This document shows, in pieces, positions 42,998 to 52,992 of a stretch of DNA of 64,000 nt. Position 1 is the first letter of the stretch. Each line of letters begins with the position of its first letter. The stretch covers positions 1,798,001 to 1,862,000 of the forward strand of contig OZ251507.1 of assembly GCA_965242895.1 (NCBI GenBank), read 5' to 3'. Both the position numbers and the translations under genes were made by a program. This DNA is from CATQHL01 sp965242895 (GTDB lineage Bacteria > Actinomycetota > Acidimicrobiia > Acidimicrobiales > CATQHL01). The notes under the pieces are model-generated. The model saw only the letters and a list, made by a program, of their open reading frames with translations. It made no database searches and was not told where the DNA came from.

Positions 42998-45900
42998 TTC
43001 GCAAGGCGAGAGCGCCTTCGCCCGTCGGCGGTTCAGTCGGCGGTTCAAGTGTGTGTTCGCGGCAGTCGCCGTCGTGACGTTGGCTGCGACGTTGACGGGC
43101 TTGGGGGCTGTCATCTCGACGCCTTCCCCGACCGCCGCCGCAGCCTCTGGCTGCGATCAGTTCGACACTCAGATAAGGGTTCTGATCCTCCTCGACACGT
43201 CCGGCAGTCTTCGTCAGACCGACCCCGAGAACAGGCGGATAGCTGGCGCCTTGAGCGCCGTCCAGATAATCCGCAGAATCGCCGAGGACAATCCAGAAAC
43301 CAGGTTCCTGGTAGCGGTGGACACGTTCGCAGCAAGCTACGAAAGGGAGAGCAACTGGGTGGAGTTGTCCTCCGTGCGCTCAGCCGAGAGTCTGACGACG
43401 GCGGTCGCGTCAAGCGCAAACGCAGACGGACGCTCCACCGACTACCGCGAGGTCTTCGAGGGGGCGGTTGAACGATTCAATCAGTCCACAGGCGAAGGCG
43501 GAGTGTGCGACTTCATGTTTTGGTTCACCGACGGAGACCACGACACCGACAACATCTCTGGCATCCTGAGCGCCCAAGAGCAGGCGGAGATAGACGGCTT
43601 GTGCGGGATCGGCGGGCCGGTCGATCAACTTCGTCAACTCGGCGTGGACGTCACGGCGCTCGAACTGAGGGTGGATCGCGCCCCGTCGCAGACTCTCCGC
43701 CGTCTAGTAGGGGAATCTGGGGAGTGCATCGGTTTGAGAGGCGAGAGTATCGGAGAGGTGGTCGACGCCGGTTCAGCTCGTGAATTGGAGAGGAAGATAC
43801 AGGACGCCATCCCTCCCGTAGTAGACGAGGACTTTCCAGATGAGGAGCCCACTTGCGAAAATCGCCAAGCCGGACAGTGCGAATTTCCGTTCGTCCTGTC
43901 GGAGAATCTGGAGTGGATAAAGGTCTACGTAGTCCTGACCGAAATAGAAAATCCCTCCGAACTCGACATCAGCCTCCGACCGCCGGGCGGAGGGGAGAGC
44001 ATCCCAGTTTCGTTCGGCGACAACTGGGCAGAGATCGCTGATACAGGGATGTTGGGGAGGCTCAGCAGCCCAAGCCACCCCGTCATCTGGGCGCACAAAC
44101 TCAGCGACAGCTGGCGCGGCACGAAGTGGGGTGAGGATCAGAGCTGGGTGGTGGAGTTCTCTGGGCCGGAGGGTGAGAAGGCGGCGGCCGCAACCACCAC
44201 CGAAGAACTGCTTCGCAGCAGCGCAAGGGTGGGCGACCTCGACTTTGACGGCGAAAGCCTGAGCGGAGTCGTGGACGAAATCGAGAGCGTCAAAGGCGAC
44301 GAACTGCTGGCCGTGTCTACTCGCATTACCGACTTTGATGAAGACTTTGAAGAATCCGAGCAGGACGGCCTCTTCGGTGTGCCGGTGCTCGTCGAGGATG
44401 AGGCAGATTTCGTTTTCCCCACCATCGTCGAAGACATAATCTCTGCCACGCAGGGCACGGACTACATGAGTTCGGGCATAAACGACGAAGGGGAACGCGT
44501 AGTCCCCATCGAAGTGTCTCTCAGGAAGAGAATCATCTACGGGCCTTTCGACTCCTGGCCGCTCCCAGACGCCTCAAGAGTGACGACCGACATAGTGTTT
44601 TGCTTCGATCCGGACGTCGACGTCTCCGTCCTCTCTGGCGCGGTCGGCTTCTCGGTGGAACGTTGTGCGCGCCCCAGGGTGCTGAGCGACCCGGTCGTGA
44701 CGGCTCGCGACAGCGGAGGGGAGGAAGTGACGGTTTCCGTGGATCCGAATTGGGAATGCCAAGTGCCCGCAGGGGCGGATGGTCTAGAGAGTTTCGAGTG
44801 TCCAGAACTGCCGATCGTCGGACATCCGAAATACTCCGAGACAGGGGATTTGTGCTTAGAGTTCCGTGATCGGCCGGAGTCTGCTCTGCCCATCGACTCT
44901 GTTCCTGTCATGGACTCTGGCTCTGCTCCTGTCGATGGTTCTGTTCCTGTCGATGGTTCTGTTCCTGTCGATGGTTCTGTTTCCGCCGACGGCTCCGCTT
45001 CTGGCTCTGCTCCTGCCGACGGCTCCGTTCCTGAGCCCGCTCCTGCCGACGCCGCCCAACCCCCTGCGGTTCCAGAGCAGCAGGAGGAGGAATGCGTCGG
45101 AGGAGTTTTGCTACGCGCCGTTCCGTTGCTGGGCGTTTTGCCGGAGATCACTGATGTGAGCCCCTCCGACTCCCGTTTCGACCCGACCGGGTCAATCATC
45201 GTGTCTGCCCAGGGGGGCGTGAGCGCAGGCAGTCTGAGGCTAAAAGCCGTCTCGTCGAGCGAGGTCGACGGCGAGGAACTGAAGAACAATTACGGCAGGT
45301 GGTCATGCGAGGTGCCGGCTGGAGCCGACAACCACGAGTGCCCTGAGTTGTCGGTCTCCCTGACCTCACCCGAGGCGACCGAGGCCGACCTCTCCTTTGC
45401 AATCGAAGTGGAAGCGCTCGACCCTGTGACCGACGATCTCATAGGAGACGAGGTCGAGAAGAAGGTAGAGAACGTGGAGGTGCCTGGTTACTTGCCGAAG
45501 GGGTTTAGCGTCTCCGTCGACGACCCGTTCGATTCGCAAGGATCACTGCAGTTCGAGATCGACAACGGGGTGCTCGACGGCGTGTTCAGCGTGGAGAAGG
45601 TAAAGGTCATCCCTGCCGAAGGCGAGGAGTTCGACGTGGATTTGTCTGAGCAGGCGCCTGATTACGAGTGCGAGGTGGAAGCCTTTGCGGAAGGGTATGA
45701 GTGTCCTGAACTGGTGCTGGAACTGCTGCCCGAAAACGACGTAACGGCCGACCTGGAAGTCCAGGCGAAATGGAAGGTCGAAAACCCAGATCTGGGGGTG
45801 TCCGACGAACTGGCATTAGAGGGCAAGTTGGGAGACGTCGAGCTGCTGGTCTGGGATCGTGAGATTTTCCTCGGCATGATCCTGGCGCTCCTGGGCGGGT

Positions 45901-46598
45901 TGTTGGCGCTGGCGGCGGTCGCCCGCTTCTCATCTGCTTGGTATCGGCGCCGTTGGGCTCCCGTGGAGTCCCCCCGCAGCCATTCGCTGCTTGTAACCCG
46001 CGGTGCTGACGACCTAGTGACCACCGCAGACGGCAGTTCCCTGTCGGTGGAGCCCTCAGAGTGCGCTTTCGCCCCCAGCCTGGGCGTTCCCGCTGCGTCC
46101 GCAGTGGTGGAAGGCGTGATGTTAAAGGTCGGCTGGGGGTCTCTCCTGGCGGGCCGCGCCCCAAAGATAGTTGCGTCCTCCCCCAGCGGGGACTGCCGGG
46201 CGAACAAGGGCAGCCGGACTAAGGGTGAGAGGAAAGTTGGCGTAGTGGGTTCGTCGTTGCGCGACGGCTGGGTGCTAGAGACGATCGGGGGCAGGCATCG
46301 GCTGGTCTACTGGAACGTGCCGGACAGCCGGGAGGAGGCTCAGTCTCGACTGGAGGAACTGGCAACTGAGATCGCCCCGCACCTGGGAGCCAGGCAGTCC
46401 TCGCCGTCTGCTCAATCTCCGCAGTCTCCGCCGGAGAGCGATTACCCCTTCGGTGCGCCGACCGCTCCAGGGTCTTCCGGTCCTCCGTCCTCCTCGCCGT
46501 TCGGCGAAAGGCCGAAAGCGCCCCCGGGCGGACGGGGCGACGACCTCCCCTGGGGGGATTCGGGCGATCCGTTCGGCAACTACCGCCCGCCGGCGTAA
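42984..46598 (+). CDS. Large vWA-domain membrane protein
   Basis: About 1204 residues. After a basic start and a hydrophobic signal/anchor (FAAVAVVTLAATLTGLGAV) comes a von Willebrand A domain at about 65-270, with the metal-binding DTSGS motif and FWFTDGDHD. Several beta-rich, acidic domains follow (about 290-940), interrupted by a VDGSVP tandem repeat (18 bases three times, 44930-44985). A single membrane helix lies near 962-985 (GMILALLGGLLALAAVA), then a cytoplasmic tail of about 220 residues ending in a Pro/Gly-rich stretch. So the vWA part is outside and the tail inside. Start is TTG at 42984. Its neighbour is a tubulin-like protein; tubulin-vWA pairs have been proposed to remodel membranes. 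Confidence 0.85.
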   Translation: MLPSSSQGESAFARRRFSRRFKCVFAAVAVVTLAATLTGLGAVISTPSPTAAAASGCDQFDTQIRVLILLDTSGSLRQTDPENRRIAGALSAVQIIRRIAEDNPETRFLVAVDTFAASYERESNWVELSSVRSAESLTTAVASSANADGRSTDYREVFEGAVERFNQSTGEGGVCDFMFWFTDGDHDTDNISGILSAQEQAEIDGLCGIGGPVDQLRQLGVDVTALELRVDRAPSQTLRRLVGESGECIGLRGESIGEVVDAGSARELERKIQDAIPPVVDEDFPDEEPTCENRQAGQCEFPFVLSENLEWIKVYVVLTEIENPSELDISLRPPGGGESIPVSFGDNWAEIADTGMLGRLSSPSHPVIWAHKLSDSWRGTKWGEDQSWVVEFSGPEGEKAAAATTTEELLRSSARVGDLDFDGESLSGVVDEIESVKGDELLAVSTRITDFDEDFEESEQDGLFGVPVLVEDEADFVFPTIVEDIISATQGTDYMSSGINDEGERVVPIEVSLRKRIIYGPFDSWPLPDASRVTTDIVFCFDPDVDVSVLSGAVGFSVERCARPRVLSDPVVTARDSGGEEVTVSVDPNWECQVPAGADGLESFECPELPIVGHPKYSETGDLCLEFRDRPESALPIDSVPVMDSGSAPVDGSVPVDGSVPVDGSVSADGSASGSAPADGSVPEPAPADAAQPPAVPEQQEEECVGGVLLRAVPLLGVLPEITDVSPSDSRFDPTGSIIVSAQGGVSAGSLRLKAVSSSEVDGEELKNNYGRWSCEVPAGADNHECPELSVSLTSPEATEADLSFAIEVEALDPVTDDLIGDEVEKKVENVEVPGYLPKGFSVSVDDPFDSQGSLQFEIDNGVLDGVFSVEKVKVIPAEGEEFDVDLSEQAPDYECEVEAFAEGYECPELVLELLPENDVTADLEVQAKWKVENPDLGVSDELALEGKLGDVELLVWDREIFLGMILALLGGLLALAAVARFSSAWYRRRWAPVESPRSHSLLVTRGADDLVTTADGSSLSVEPSECAFAPSLGVPAASAVVEGVMLKVGWGSLLAGRAPKIVASSPSGDCRANKGSRTKGERKVGVVGSSLRDGWVLETIGGRHRLVYWNVPDSREEAQSRLEELATEIAPHLGARQSSPSAQSPQSPPESDYPFGAPTAPGSSGPPSSSPFGERPKAPPGGRGDDLPWGDSGDPFGNYRPPA

Positions 46599-46642
46599 TC
46601 CAAGTGAGACCACCTAGGAATCCAGGAAAGGAGAAAGACTAG

Positions 46643-49600
46643 ATGCTGCGACCAGTGATCATGATCGGTTGCGGAGGGTCAGGGCAAAAGGCGATTCGCT
46701 ACGTACGCGACGCCGTGCAGAGACGGCTTCGCAAGGCGGGTTGGAGGGCTGAAATCCCCAATGCCTGGACTTTCCTAGGTCTTGACACCTTGAACGTGCA
46801 AGAGGACAGGGTGGAGATCCCCACGCTGCCCGCCGTCGACTTCCTGTCGGTCTCCCTTGGCGACGACAAGTACGAGGTGCCGAACGCGAGGCTGCTGCGG
46901 CGGTATCCGCCTCGGACGAGCGACGAGTACAGACACCTGATCGGCTGGCGTCCCTGCCCGGACAAGGTTCAGGTACCGCTGGAGAGCGGGGCGGGGCAGT
47001 TCAGGGCGGTCGGGCGCGTTCCTGGCCTGGTGGCGCTGGACAAGGCGCTCAGACCGAGACTCAAGAAGGCTTTCGAGACTGCAAAGGCGGGCGGCCCGCG
47101 CCTGGCTGAGGTGTCCAAGAAACTCGGTTTGCCGGACGTACTAGGCGCAGAAACTCCACGTCCGATCGTCGTGGTGTGCGCCTCCATGGCGGGCGGAACG
47201 GGTGCGGGTATCGCCCTTGACGTGGTAGATCTCGTGCGCCGCAGCGACGACGCCGGGGGCTACCCGGTGTTGGTGTTGTTCACTCCGGACATCTTCGACT
47301 TCAACATGACCAGAGGAATGGCCGCTAATTCTCTGGGAATGATGTCTGAGACGCTGGCGGCCTACTGGTCGGAAGAATCCTTCTCGCCTTTCAATTCCTT
47401 GGTGGCCAATCCGGGAAGCGGCCCGCACTCCATCTTCCTGGTGAGCCGAAACACGCTCAAGGGCGGCGACCTCGGCGACACCAAGTCCGTCTACCGGGCC
47501 GTGGGAGAGGCGCTCTCCACCTGGGTCACCCAGGATTCCGTGCAGGAAAGGGTGAACAATTTCATCGGCGCCAACTGGACGAACCACGCCAAGAAAAGTC
47601 AGGGCGGCTACACGTTCGCTGTAAGGGAGCAGTACGGAGCGGTCTCTTCCTTTGGTGCTGCGAACGTGACGGTGGGGCGCGATCATTTCATGGGCTGGGC
47701 TCGCGACCTGCTCGCCCGCATGGTTTTGGAGTCTCTCACGGGAGGGCACACGCGTGAGGAACACTCGAGGTTGATCGAAGGCGACCCCTCCGGGCGCACG
47801 GAGCGTGAACTAATAAGCCGGCTGGCGGAGCGGTACCACTTGCGCATTTACCACGGCAACCTAGATGGGGAGGGAAAGCCTCAGGGGCTTGCCTCGGCGC
47901 GCGAGGAGTTCACTTCAGATCGACTCTTAGTCCAGGAAAAGGAGAGGATCAGAGCCGAACTCCAGCGACCCTTCCAGGAACAACAGCAGTGCACCGGAGA
48001 GCAGTGGAAGTCTCTGATCGAAGGGCAGGTGCGGGCGTGCCAGAAGTCCATCCAAGCTCGCGCAGAGGCGCTCGACGCCACTAAGTGGGGGCCGCGGGTG
48101 CTAGCGGAAACCTGCAGAGCTACTTCGGAGGTGGCTGCCTCGACGTCCTTGCTGGTAGCGGCGCAGGCCGTGCGTCTGGCGATCTACGAAGCACGGCTGG
48201 AGCTCGACCTGATCGTTCGAGATGCCAACAAAATCTCGGACGACTGGAAGAGGATGTACGCAGCAGCGATGAACTCCCTGGCAACCCAGAGAGGAACGTT
48301 GACGCGTAATTCCGAGCCGGTCGCCGAGGCGTTCGAGAAAGTGGCCCAGTCCCTGGCGCTCTGGTGGAAGGTGACGAGGTTCACCCAAGTCAGGGAGATA
48401 ATCGAATCGGCGGTCGGAGAAGTCCTGGAGAGGGCAGAAGCTTCCCTGCGCGAGGCGAGCAGCCAGGTGGACTATGCGCTCCGTGACGAGTCGGTGAAGG
48501 CTTGGCCCAACAGCGTGGAGAGCATTCCCGTGGCCTATCTCCCGTCCGTGGTCGAGTTCACGCTGGAGTCGCACGAGATCTGGAGCGATCAACTCGATGA
48601 ACTCTGCAAGGAAGCGATCGTCTCCAACGGAATCAGCGGCCAGCCGCTGATTCCGGTCGACGCCGCTCGGTGGCTTCTCGTGGCTGGAGACGGGGCGGAC
48701 ATCACGCCGATCCTCACCACGTCCCGTCAGCAGAGTTGGTCGCCCGGCACGGTGGCGCCGTTGGTTTGCAAGGGCGGAATCGACGACATAAGAGAGCGCG
48801 TCACCTCCTGGATTGAACTGCCCGGCTCTCGTTTCGCCCGTTTTGTGGACGAAGGCATCGGAGCGTACCTCTCGGAGGTCTGCCCGAAAACTCAGGAAGT
48901 GCGCGACGACCACACGGAGAGGCTGCAGGCGTTCCGCACATGTCTAGACGAGGCGTTGACGCAGTCGCAGCCCCTGCTCGACATAGACACGGGTCTCTAC
49001 GGAATGGTCTACGGAGACGACCTCTTAGTAGAGAAGTTGTGCGCCCCCTTCCCGTTTCCGGTCGGGCATCCGGCCAGGGAGATTGCTCAGGAGATCGTGG
49101 GGGAGGAATCCTTCTTCGAAAACCCCACCGACACGGCGTCGGTGCTCGTGTCGTCCTTCGTAGCAAATCCTCTGCATCCGATTGTGATCAGGTCTTTCAC
49201 GGAGTCGGTGGCCTTGAAACTGGGCGAATGCGACGGCGTCCCCGACAGGGTTCAAGCCGGCTTCTGGCTGTGGAGGCGCGGCCGGGCGATCGACGAGTTT
49301 CTACCGATGCCGCCGGCGCTCTACAAGTCGATGATTCGAGGATTTGCTGTCGCACGGCTGTGCGGCTATATAACGGCGAACCTTTCAGATCCGATCTCTG
49401 TCAGCGTTCTGGATCCTGCAGATACGACGCAGACGAAAGCGGAATTCCCGTGGCCGCTGCTTTCGAAGGTGTACGGCGACGACATCCTGGCCGGCTTGCT
49501 GGAATCCTTCGTGCTGTGTTTCGCCGAAGTGGCCTCAAAAAGGTTGAAGGCGTTTGAGCCGTACAGGAGGCTCTACGAACTGGGCGAACTCCAAGGCGTA

Positions 49601-49912
49601 GGCGGCGACCATATTCGGAGCATCCTCGCAGACGGCGCCCCGACGGACTTGATCGTCGATGACCCCAAGGCAGTCGGCGACGACATGAGCGCGCGGACAA
49701 GCGCCGCCCGCGAGTACATCGAGGTCAACCTTGCGCGCCTCGAAAAGTTGTCGCAGAGAGTCCTGGTAGGCACGGAGTGCCGCGGCAGCAACGGCAGGGC
49801 GGAGGCGGACATACCCACGCTCGAGATAGTCAAGGAATCGAAGCAGTGCTACTCCGAAGTGCTCGACCTGATCAAACAGATTGAAAGTTCAACAGATCGA
49901 GGAGTCGTTTGA
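46643..49912 (+). CDS. Tubulin/FtsZ-like GTPase, large
   Basis: This 1089-residue protein begins MLRPVIMIGCGGSGQKAIRY, a nucleotide-binding loop, and has VVCASMAGGTGAGIALDVV near residues 178-197, the tubulin/FtsZ signature GGTGxG. The first 400 residues or so should be the GTPase and assembly domain (Tubulin_2 type); the remaining 690 are helical and unassigned. It has no membrane segment. FtsZ is about 400 residues, so this is a much enlarged relative. It follows the vWA gene after 44 bases with AGGAAAGGAG upstream, and overlaps the next gene by 4 bases. A bacterial and archaeal tubulin-like family linked with vWA proteins was proposed by Makarova and Koonin (2010) as part of a membrane-remodelling system. 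Confidence 0.88.
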   Translation: MLRPVIMIGCGGSGQKAIRYVRDAVQRRLRKAGWRAEIPNAWTFLGLDTLNVQEDRVEIPTLPAVDFLSVSLGDDKYEVPNARLLRRYPPRTSDEYRHLIGWRPCPDKVQVPLESGAGQFRAVGRVPGLVALDKALRPRLKKAFETAKAGGPRLAEVSKKLGLPDVLGAETPRPIVVVCASMAGGTGAGIALDVVDLVRRSDDAGGYPVLVLFTPDIFDFNMTRGMAANSLGMMSETLAAYWSEESFSPFNSLVANPGSGPHSIFLVSRNTLKGGDLGDTKSVYRAVGEALSTWVTQDSVQERVNNFIGANWTNHAKKSQGGYTFAVREQYGAVSSFGAANVTVGRDHFMGWARDLLARMVLESLTGGHTREEHSRLIEGDPSGRTERELISRLAERYHLRIYHGNLDGEGKPQGLASAREEFTSDRLLVQEKERIRAELQRPFQEQQQCTGEQWKSLIEGQVRACQKSIQARAEALDATKWGPRVLAETCRATSEVAASTSLLVAAQAVRLAIYEARLELDLIVRDANKISDDWKRMYAAAMNSLATQRGTLTRNSEPVAEAFEKVAQSLALWWKVTRFTQVREIIESAVGEVLERAEASLREASSQVDYALRDESVKAWPNSVESIPVAYLPSVVEFTLESHEIWSDQLDELCKEAIVSNGISGQPLIPVDAARWLLVAGDGADITPILTTSRQQSWSPGTVAPLVCKGGIDDIRERVTSWIELPGSRFARFVDEGIGAYLSEVCPKTQEVRDDHTERLQAFRTCLDEALTQSQPLLDIDTGLYGMVYGDDLLVEKLCAPFPFPVGHPAREIAQEIVGEESFFENPTDTASVLVSSFVANPLHPIVIRSFTESVALKLGECDGVPDRVQAGFWLWRRGRAIDEFLPMPPALYKSMIRGFAVARLCGYITANLSDPISVSVLDPADTTQTKAEFPWPLLSKVYGDDILAGLLESFVLCFAEVASKRLKAFEPYRRLYELGELQGVGGDHIRSILADGAPTDLIVDDPKAVGDDMSARTSAAREYIEVNLARLEKLSQRVLVGTECRGSNGRAEADIPTLEIVKESKQCYSEVLDLIKQIESSTDRGVV

Positions 49913-52908
49913 GTCCCCTTAATCTGACCGTCTGCGCTGGAGTTCACCCGGCGCTATACGAACCCCACTTGGCCGCCTGGGCGTCGGCCGGACTCATTTC
50001 AGGGGTGGCTTCCTGTTCGCTGCAGTCCCTGTCGGGGTCTTTTGCCGAAGCCGACTGCCGTTTCGCCGACGGAACGTCCTGGCTGGAGTCGCGCCTAGAT
50101 GAGGTGCTGCGGCGAGAGCGCTACGAGACGGTCACCCTCGTCGTACTGCGGACGGATGGCCTGAGCGCAGATCCCCGCCTCATCCAACTCGAGGCAGGCG
50201 CCCTCGATGCGATGAGACGCAAGTTTCTGGCGGTGGACGTGCGGCTTCGTGCGGTGACCGTGGCTGTCGCCCGCCCCGGCGCAGCTTTCGCTCAAGAAGC
50301 GTTCTCTCCTATGTGGGATCTGCATCTTCTCCACGATTCGAGGATTCTGGCCGACGCCCACTCCCCCTACTTGAGCTTGACCGAAGATGACGCTCCCGGC
50401 CTGTGTGCTCTTACCGCCCTCTGCGCGGGAGGGAGTTGGTCGTTCAGCGACGAGCCATGGATAGCCGACGAGCAGATCGACAGGGTCGTGAAACCCGTCC
50501 GCCTCGTGCGCCCCCAGCTGCGGATCGTCCTAGCCGAAAAGTTCGACGTGGAGGAGGCGTCCGGTCTGGTGTTTACCTCATCGCCGTGGCCTGAACCCTC
50601 CGACCTGGACACTCAGCGCTCCAACCCGGGCGTGTTTCCGCCCATGTCGTTCGTGCGTCCTCTAGCCGAGGGGTGCCGATTCGTCTGCGCCCCGTCTGCC
50701 CCAGACCCCGAAGAGACCGACGTTGCGTGGCGGCGGATGATCTCTCTGAAGGGCGGGCGGTTCGTCAAGGCCGTCAAAGCTCTGTTCGCCCCGCTCGAAC
50801 CCCCGAGCCCGACGAACGACGTGGAGCAGGCGCTGGAGACGTTCGACTCGCTGCGCCAGGACGACGCCGCCTCCACGGTGAATTCCCTGCGTCTGGCTGG
50901 CATGCCCGGGCTGGCCACGGGGCTCAGGGCCACTCCGAAGACCTGGGAGTTCATGCGTCAAGCTCTCTACGGACTTGTCGACGGTTCCGAGATGCCCGCC
51001 GGAGTAAGACGACCTCCCCCCACGCCCGGAAGCGATCAAGACCAGCGTCTGATCTGGTGCGATCCCTCCATGGTCGCTCCGTCGCCCGACGCAGAGCCTT
51101 TCAACCTTCCCCCCATGGCCGCCGCGGAGTTGGGCGTCGAAAAGGTCGATGCGCTCGACGCCGCCTTGTGCCGCCGGGTGCAGCGCTTCATCGACAAAGA
51201 GGAAGAGCGGCGTCGAGCCCGCGAGGAGCGGCTCGCCCAAGGGGAGGAGGATGCCGAAGATGAGGCTGCCTGGGATGAGGCTGCTGCGGGGGAGGACGGC
51301 GACGCCGATGACATCGACGAACGGCAGTTTGGCTTTTCCCAAACCTCCCGCACGCCCGTCGAGGTCGACGAAGCCGACGAAACTTCCCGCAGTTCCCAGG
51401 TCGGGAGTGAGATTGACAGTGATTCCGATGACCCGTTCGCTGCGTATCGCCCGGAGGACGACGAAGCCGACGACGATGAGCTGTTTGCTCGCCAGGTTCT
51501 GAGTGAAGCGCACCGCCGGGCGGAGGACGCAGAAGCCAACGATGAGACGGCGGGCGGCCTCGCTCTGGATTCCTTCAAGAGAAGTTGGGGCGACTGGTTG
51601 TCCCGCTGGCGCTGGACGCCCTTGTGGGGGTTGGCCGATCACCTAGCGAACGCTCTGGAGACCGCCGCCGCGAATTTCGCCCTCAAAAAGTCCCGCTGCC
51701 ACTCTCAAAAAGAATACGAATACGCAGTTTCGTCAAAGCGCAAGTTCAAGCGGGTTCTGATCCTGATCGGGATCGCAGCGGTCATAGGCGGTTTGGTCAT
51801 CCTCGAACGACACCTCGGCCTGCTCGGGAACCTGTTCCAGATCGGAGTCAGGACCGACTCGCTCGTGGACTTCTACCTTTTCATAGGTCTCGTCGGGCTA
51901 GGGGTCGCGGCGCTGGGATATTTCAGCAAGGAAGCCGCCCTGGACTCCCTCGACTATGTGGAGGCAGAGGAGGAAAGGCTCGAAAGAAGCAAGGACGCTC
52001 AGGTCTCCGCCCTGGAACTGACCCGTCTGCACACAGCCTCGGTCGAGTTCGATGATCACCAGAAGGTGATCCGCAGAATGCTGCACGAGCCGTTCGGGCG
52101 TTTCGTTCGAACCCCCCGAAAATCGCTGGAAGCCCTCGAAGAGGAACACGTCCCCGCTTCGATGCTCATAGCGCTCGCCCAGGTCCGCTCAGATCGGATG
52201 GAGGAGATCTGCTTGCGGATGCGCTCCGAAATCTTTCGTCAAGGGTGGGTGGCAGCCGCCCACGAACAGGCAGAAAGGTTCTGGAGCAGGCACTACGAGC
52301 AGAAGGTCAACGACGAGTTCCCCCTTCCCGATGAGGACAACGGCCCCGCCGGAGCCGCACGCTACCGGGACGTCCTCACTGGCGCCGCTCTGCCCGGACC
52401 GCGTGAGCACTTCCGCGAGTCAGTGGACTCATACGGACTTTCCTTGCAAGCAGGTTTCGTTAATACGGCAATGCGTGAGCACTTCCGCGAGTCAGCGAAC
52501 TCATACGGGGTTGGCGTCGATGTCCGAAACGAAGCGGCGAGACTGCGGGCGGCCGATGCTTTCGAGAACGTTCCGTCCCGCATGGAAATGCTTACCTTGG
52601 TGCACGTATTACGCGTCCCTGCCATGACCAGCGTTTCGGTGGAGGAGTTCCTGGAACTGCACAGCGGTTCGAAAGACACCTTCGACGCAGCCCTGCTTTC
52701 GCCTGTTGCCTCGCCGTTCGCTCACGGTCAGAGCCGCGAGGATTCGCTGGATTTTTCTGCGCCCGTGAGACTTTCTGGAGGAATGGGGAAAGCCTTCGAC
52801 CTGTGGGCGTCGTGGCGGATGGCCGTGTCCGGCCCGATTCCGCCTTCGCACCTGACCGGCTGGCAAGAACCGCCCGAGGAGCCTGTCGCCCCACCCACCC
52901 TCGTCTAG
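49909..52908 (+). CDS. Large two-TM protein of the tubulin-vWA operon, unrecognised
   Basis: 999 residues, starting with TTG in a 4-base overlap with the tubulin-like gene. The first 420 residues look like a soluble domain (LTVCAGVHPALYEPHLAAW, LVVLRTDGLSADP, FVKAVKALFAPL). Then comes a very acidic, disordered stretch (about 430-560; for example DDPFAAYRPEDDEADDDE), two membrane helices (about 616-636 and 655-675) and a helical, charged C-terminal part. Near the end REHFRESxxSYG occurs twice 24 residues apart through a split DNA repeat (52401-52508). No known domain recognised. It is likely the membrane scaffold or adaptor for the tubulin-like GTPase. Confidence 0.8.
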   Translation: MSPLNLTVCAGVHPALYEPHLAAWASAGLISGVASCSLQSLSGSFAEADCRFADGTSWLESRLDEVLRRERYETVTLVVLRTDGLSADPRLIQLEAGALDAMRRKFLAVDVRLRAVTVAVARPGAAFAQEAFSPMWDLHLLHDSRILADAHSPYLSLTEDDAPGLCALTALCAGGSWSFSDEPWIADEQIDRVVKPVRLVRPQLRIVLAEKFDVEEASGLVFTSSPWPEPSDLDTQRSNPGVFPPMSFVRPLAEGCRFVCAPSAPDPEETDVAWRRMISLKGGRFVKAVKALFAPLEPPSPTNDVEQALETFDSLRQDDAASTVNSLRLAGMPGLATGLRATPKTWEFMRQALYGLVDGSEMPAGVRRPPPTPGSDQDQRLIWCDPSMVAPSPDAEPFNLPPMAAAELGVEKVDALDAALCRRVQRFIDKEEERRRAREERLAQGEEDAEDEAAWDEAAAGEDGDADDIDERQFGFSQTSRTPVEVDEADETSRSSQVGSEIDSDSDDPFAAYRPEDDEADDDELFARQVLSEAHRRAEDAEANDETAGGLALDSFKRSWGDWLSRWRWTPLWGLADHLANALETAAANFALKKSRCHSQKEYEYAVSSKRKFKRVLILIGIAAVIGGLVILERHLGLLGNLFQIGVRTDSLVDFYLFIGLVGLGVAALGYFSKEAALDSLDYVEAEEERLERSKDAQVSALELTRLHTASVEFDDHQKVIRRMLHEPFGRFVRTPRKSLEALEEEHVPASMLIALAQVRSDRMEEICLRMRSEIFRQGWVAAAHEQAERFWSRHYEQKVNDEFPLPDEDNGPAGAARYRDVLTGAALPGPREHFRESVDSYGLSLQAGFVNTAMREHFRESANSYGVGVDVRNEAARLRAADAFENVPSRMEMLTLVHVLRVPAMTSVSVEEFLELHSGSKDTFDAALLSPVASPFAHGQSREDSLDFSAPVRLSGGMGKAFDLWASWRMAVSGPIPPSHLTGWQEPPEEPVAPPTLV
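52401..52508. repeat. 36-bp direct repeat, copies 72 bp apart, in frame
   Basis: GCGTGAGCACTTCCGCGAGT begins a 36-base segment at 52401-52436 and at 52473-52508 with two mismatches; the 36 bases between (ACTTTCCTTGCAAGCAGG onward) are unrelated and less GC-rich. The offset of 72 keeps the reading frame and adds 24 residues. This is the clearest 36-36-36 example in the window. Confidence 0.93.
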
Positions 52909-52992
52909 CGAACGGTCCCTCCAGCGAGCCCAAGTCCCAGTCCCCAGTCTCGACCAATGTCGCCCCCGCCCCGACAGAAAGGAGACAGACGA

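Noticed and set aside
44537..45289. 250-residue Ser/Glu-rich frame on the - strand
   Set aside because: Antisense to the VDGSVP-repeat part of the vWA protein; low complexity arises from the repeat.
50662..51642. 326-residue open frame on the - strand
   Set aside because: Antisense to the operon membrane protein, with no family features or ribosome site.
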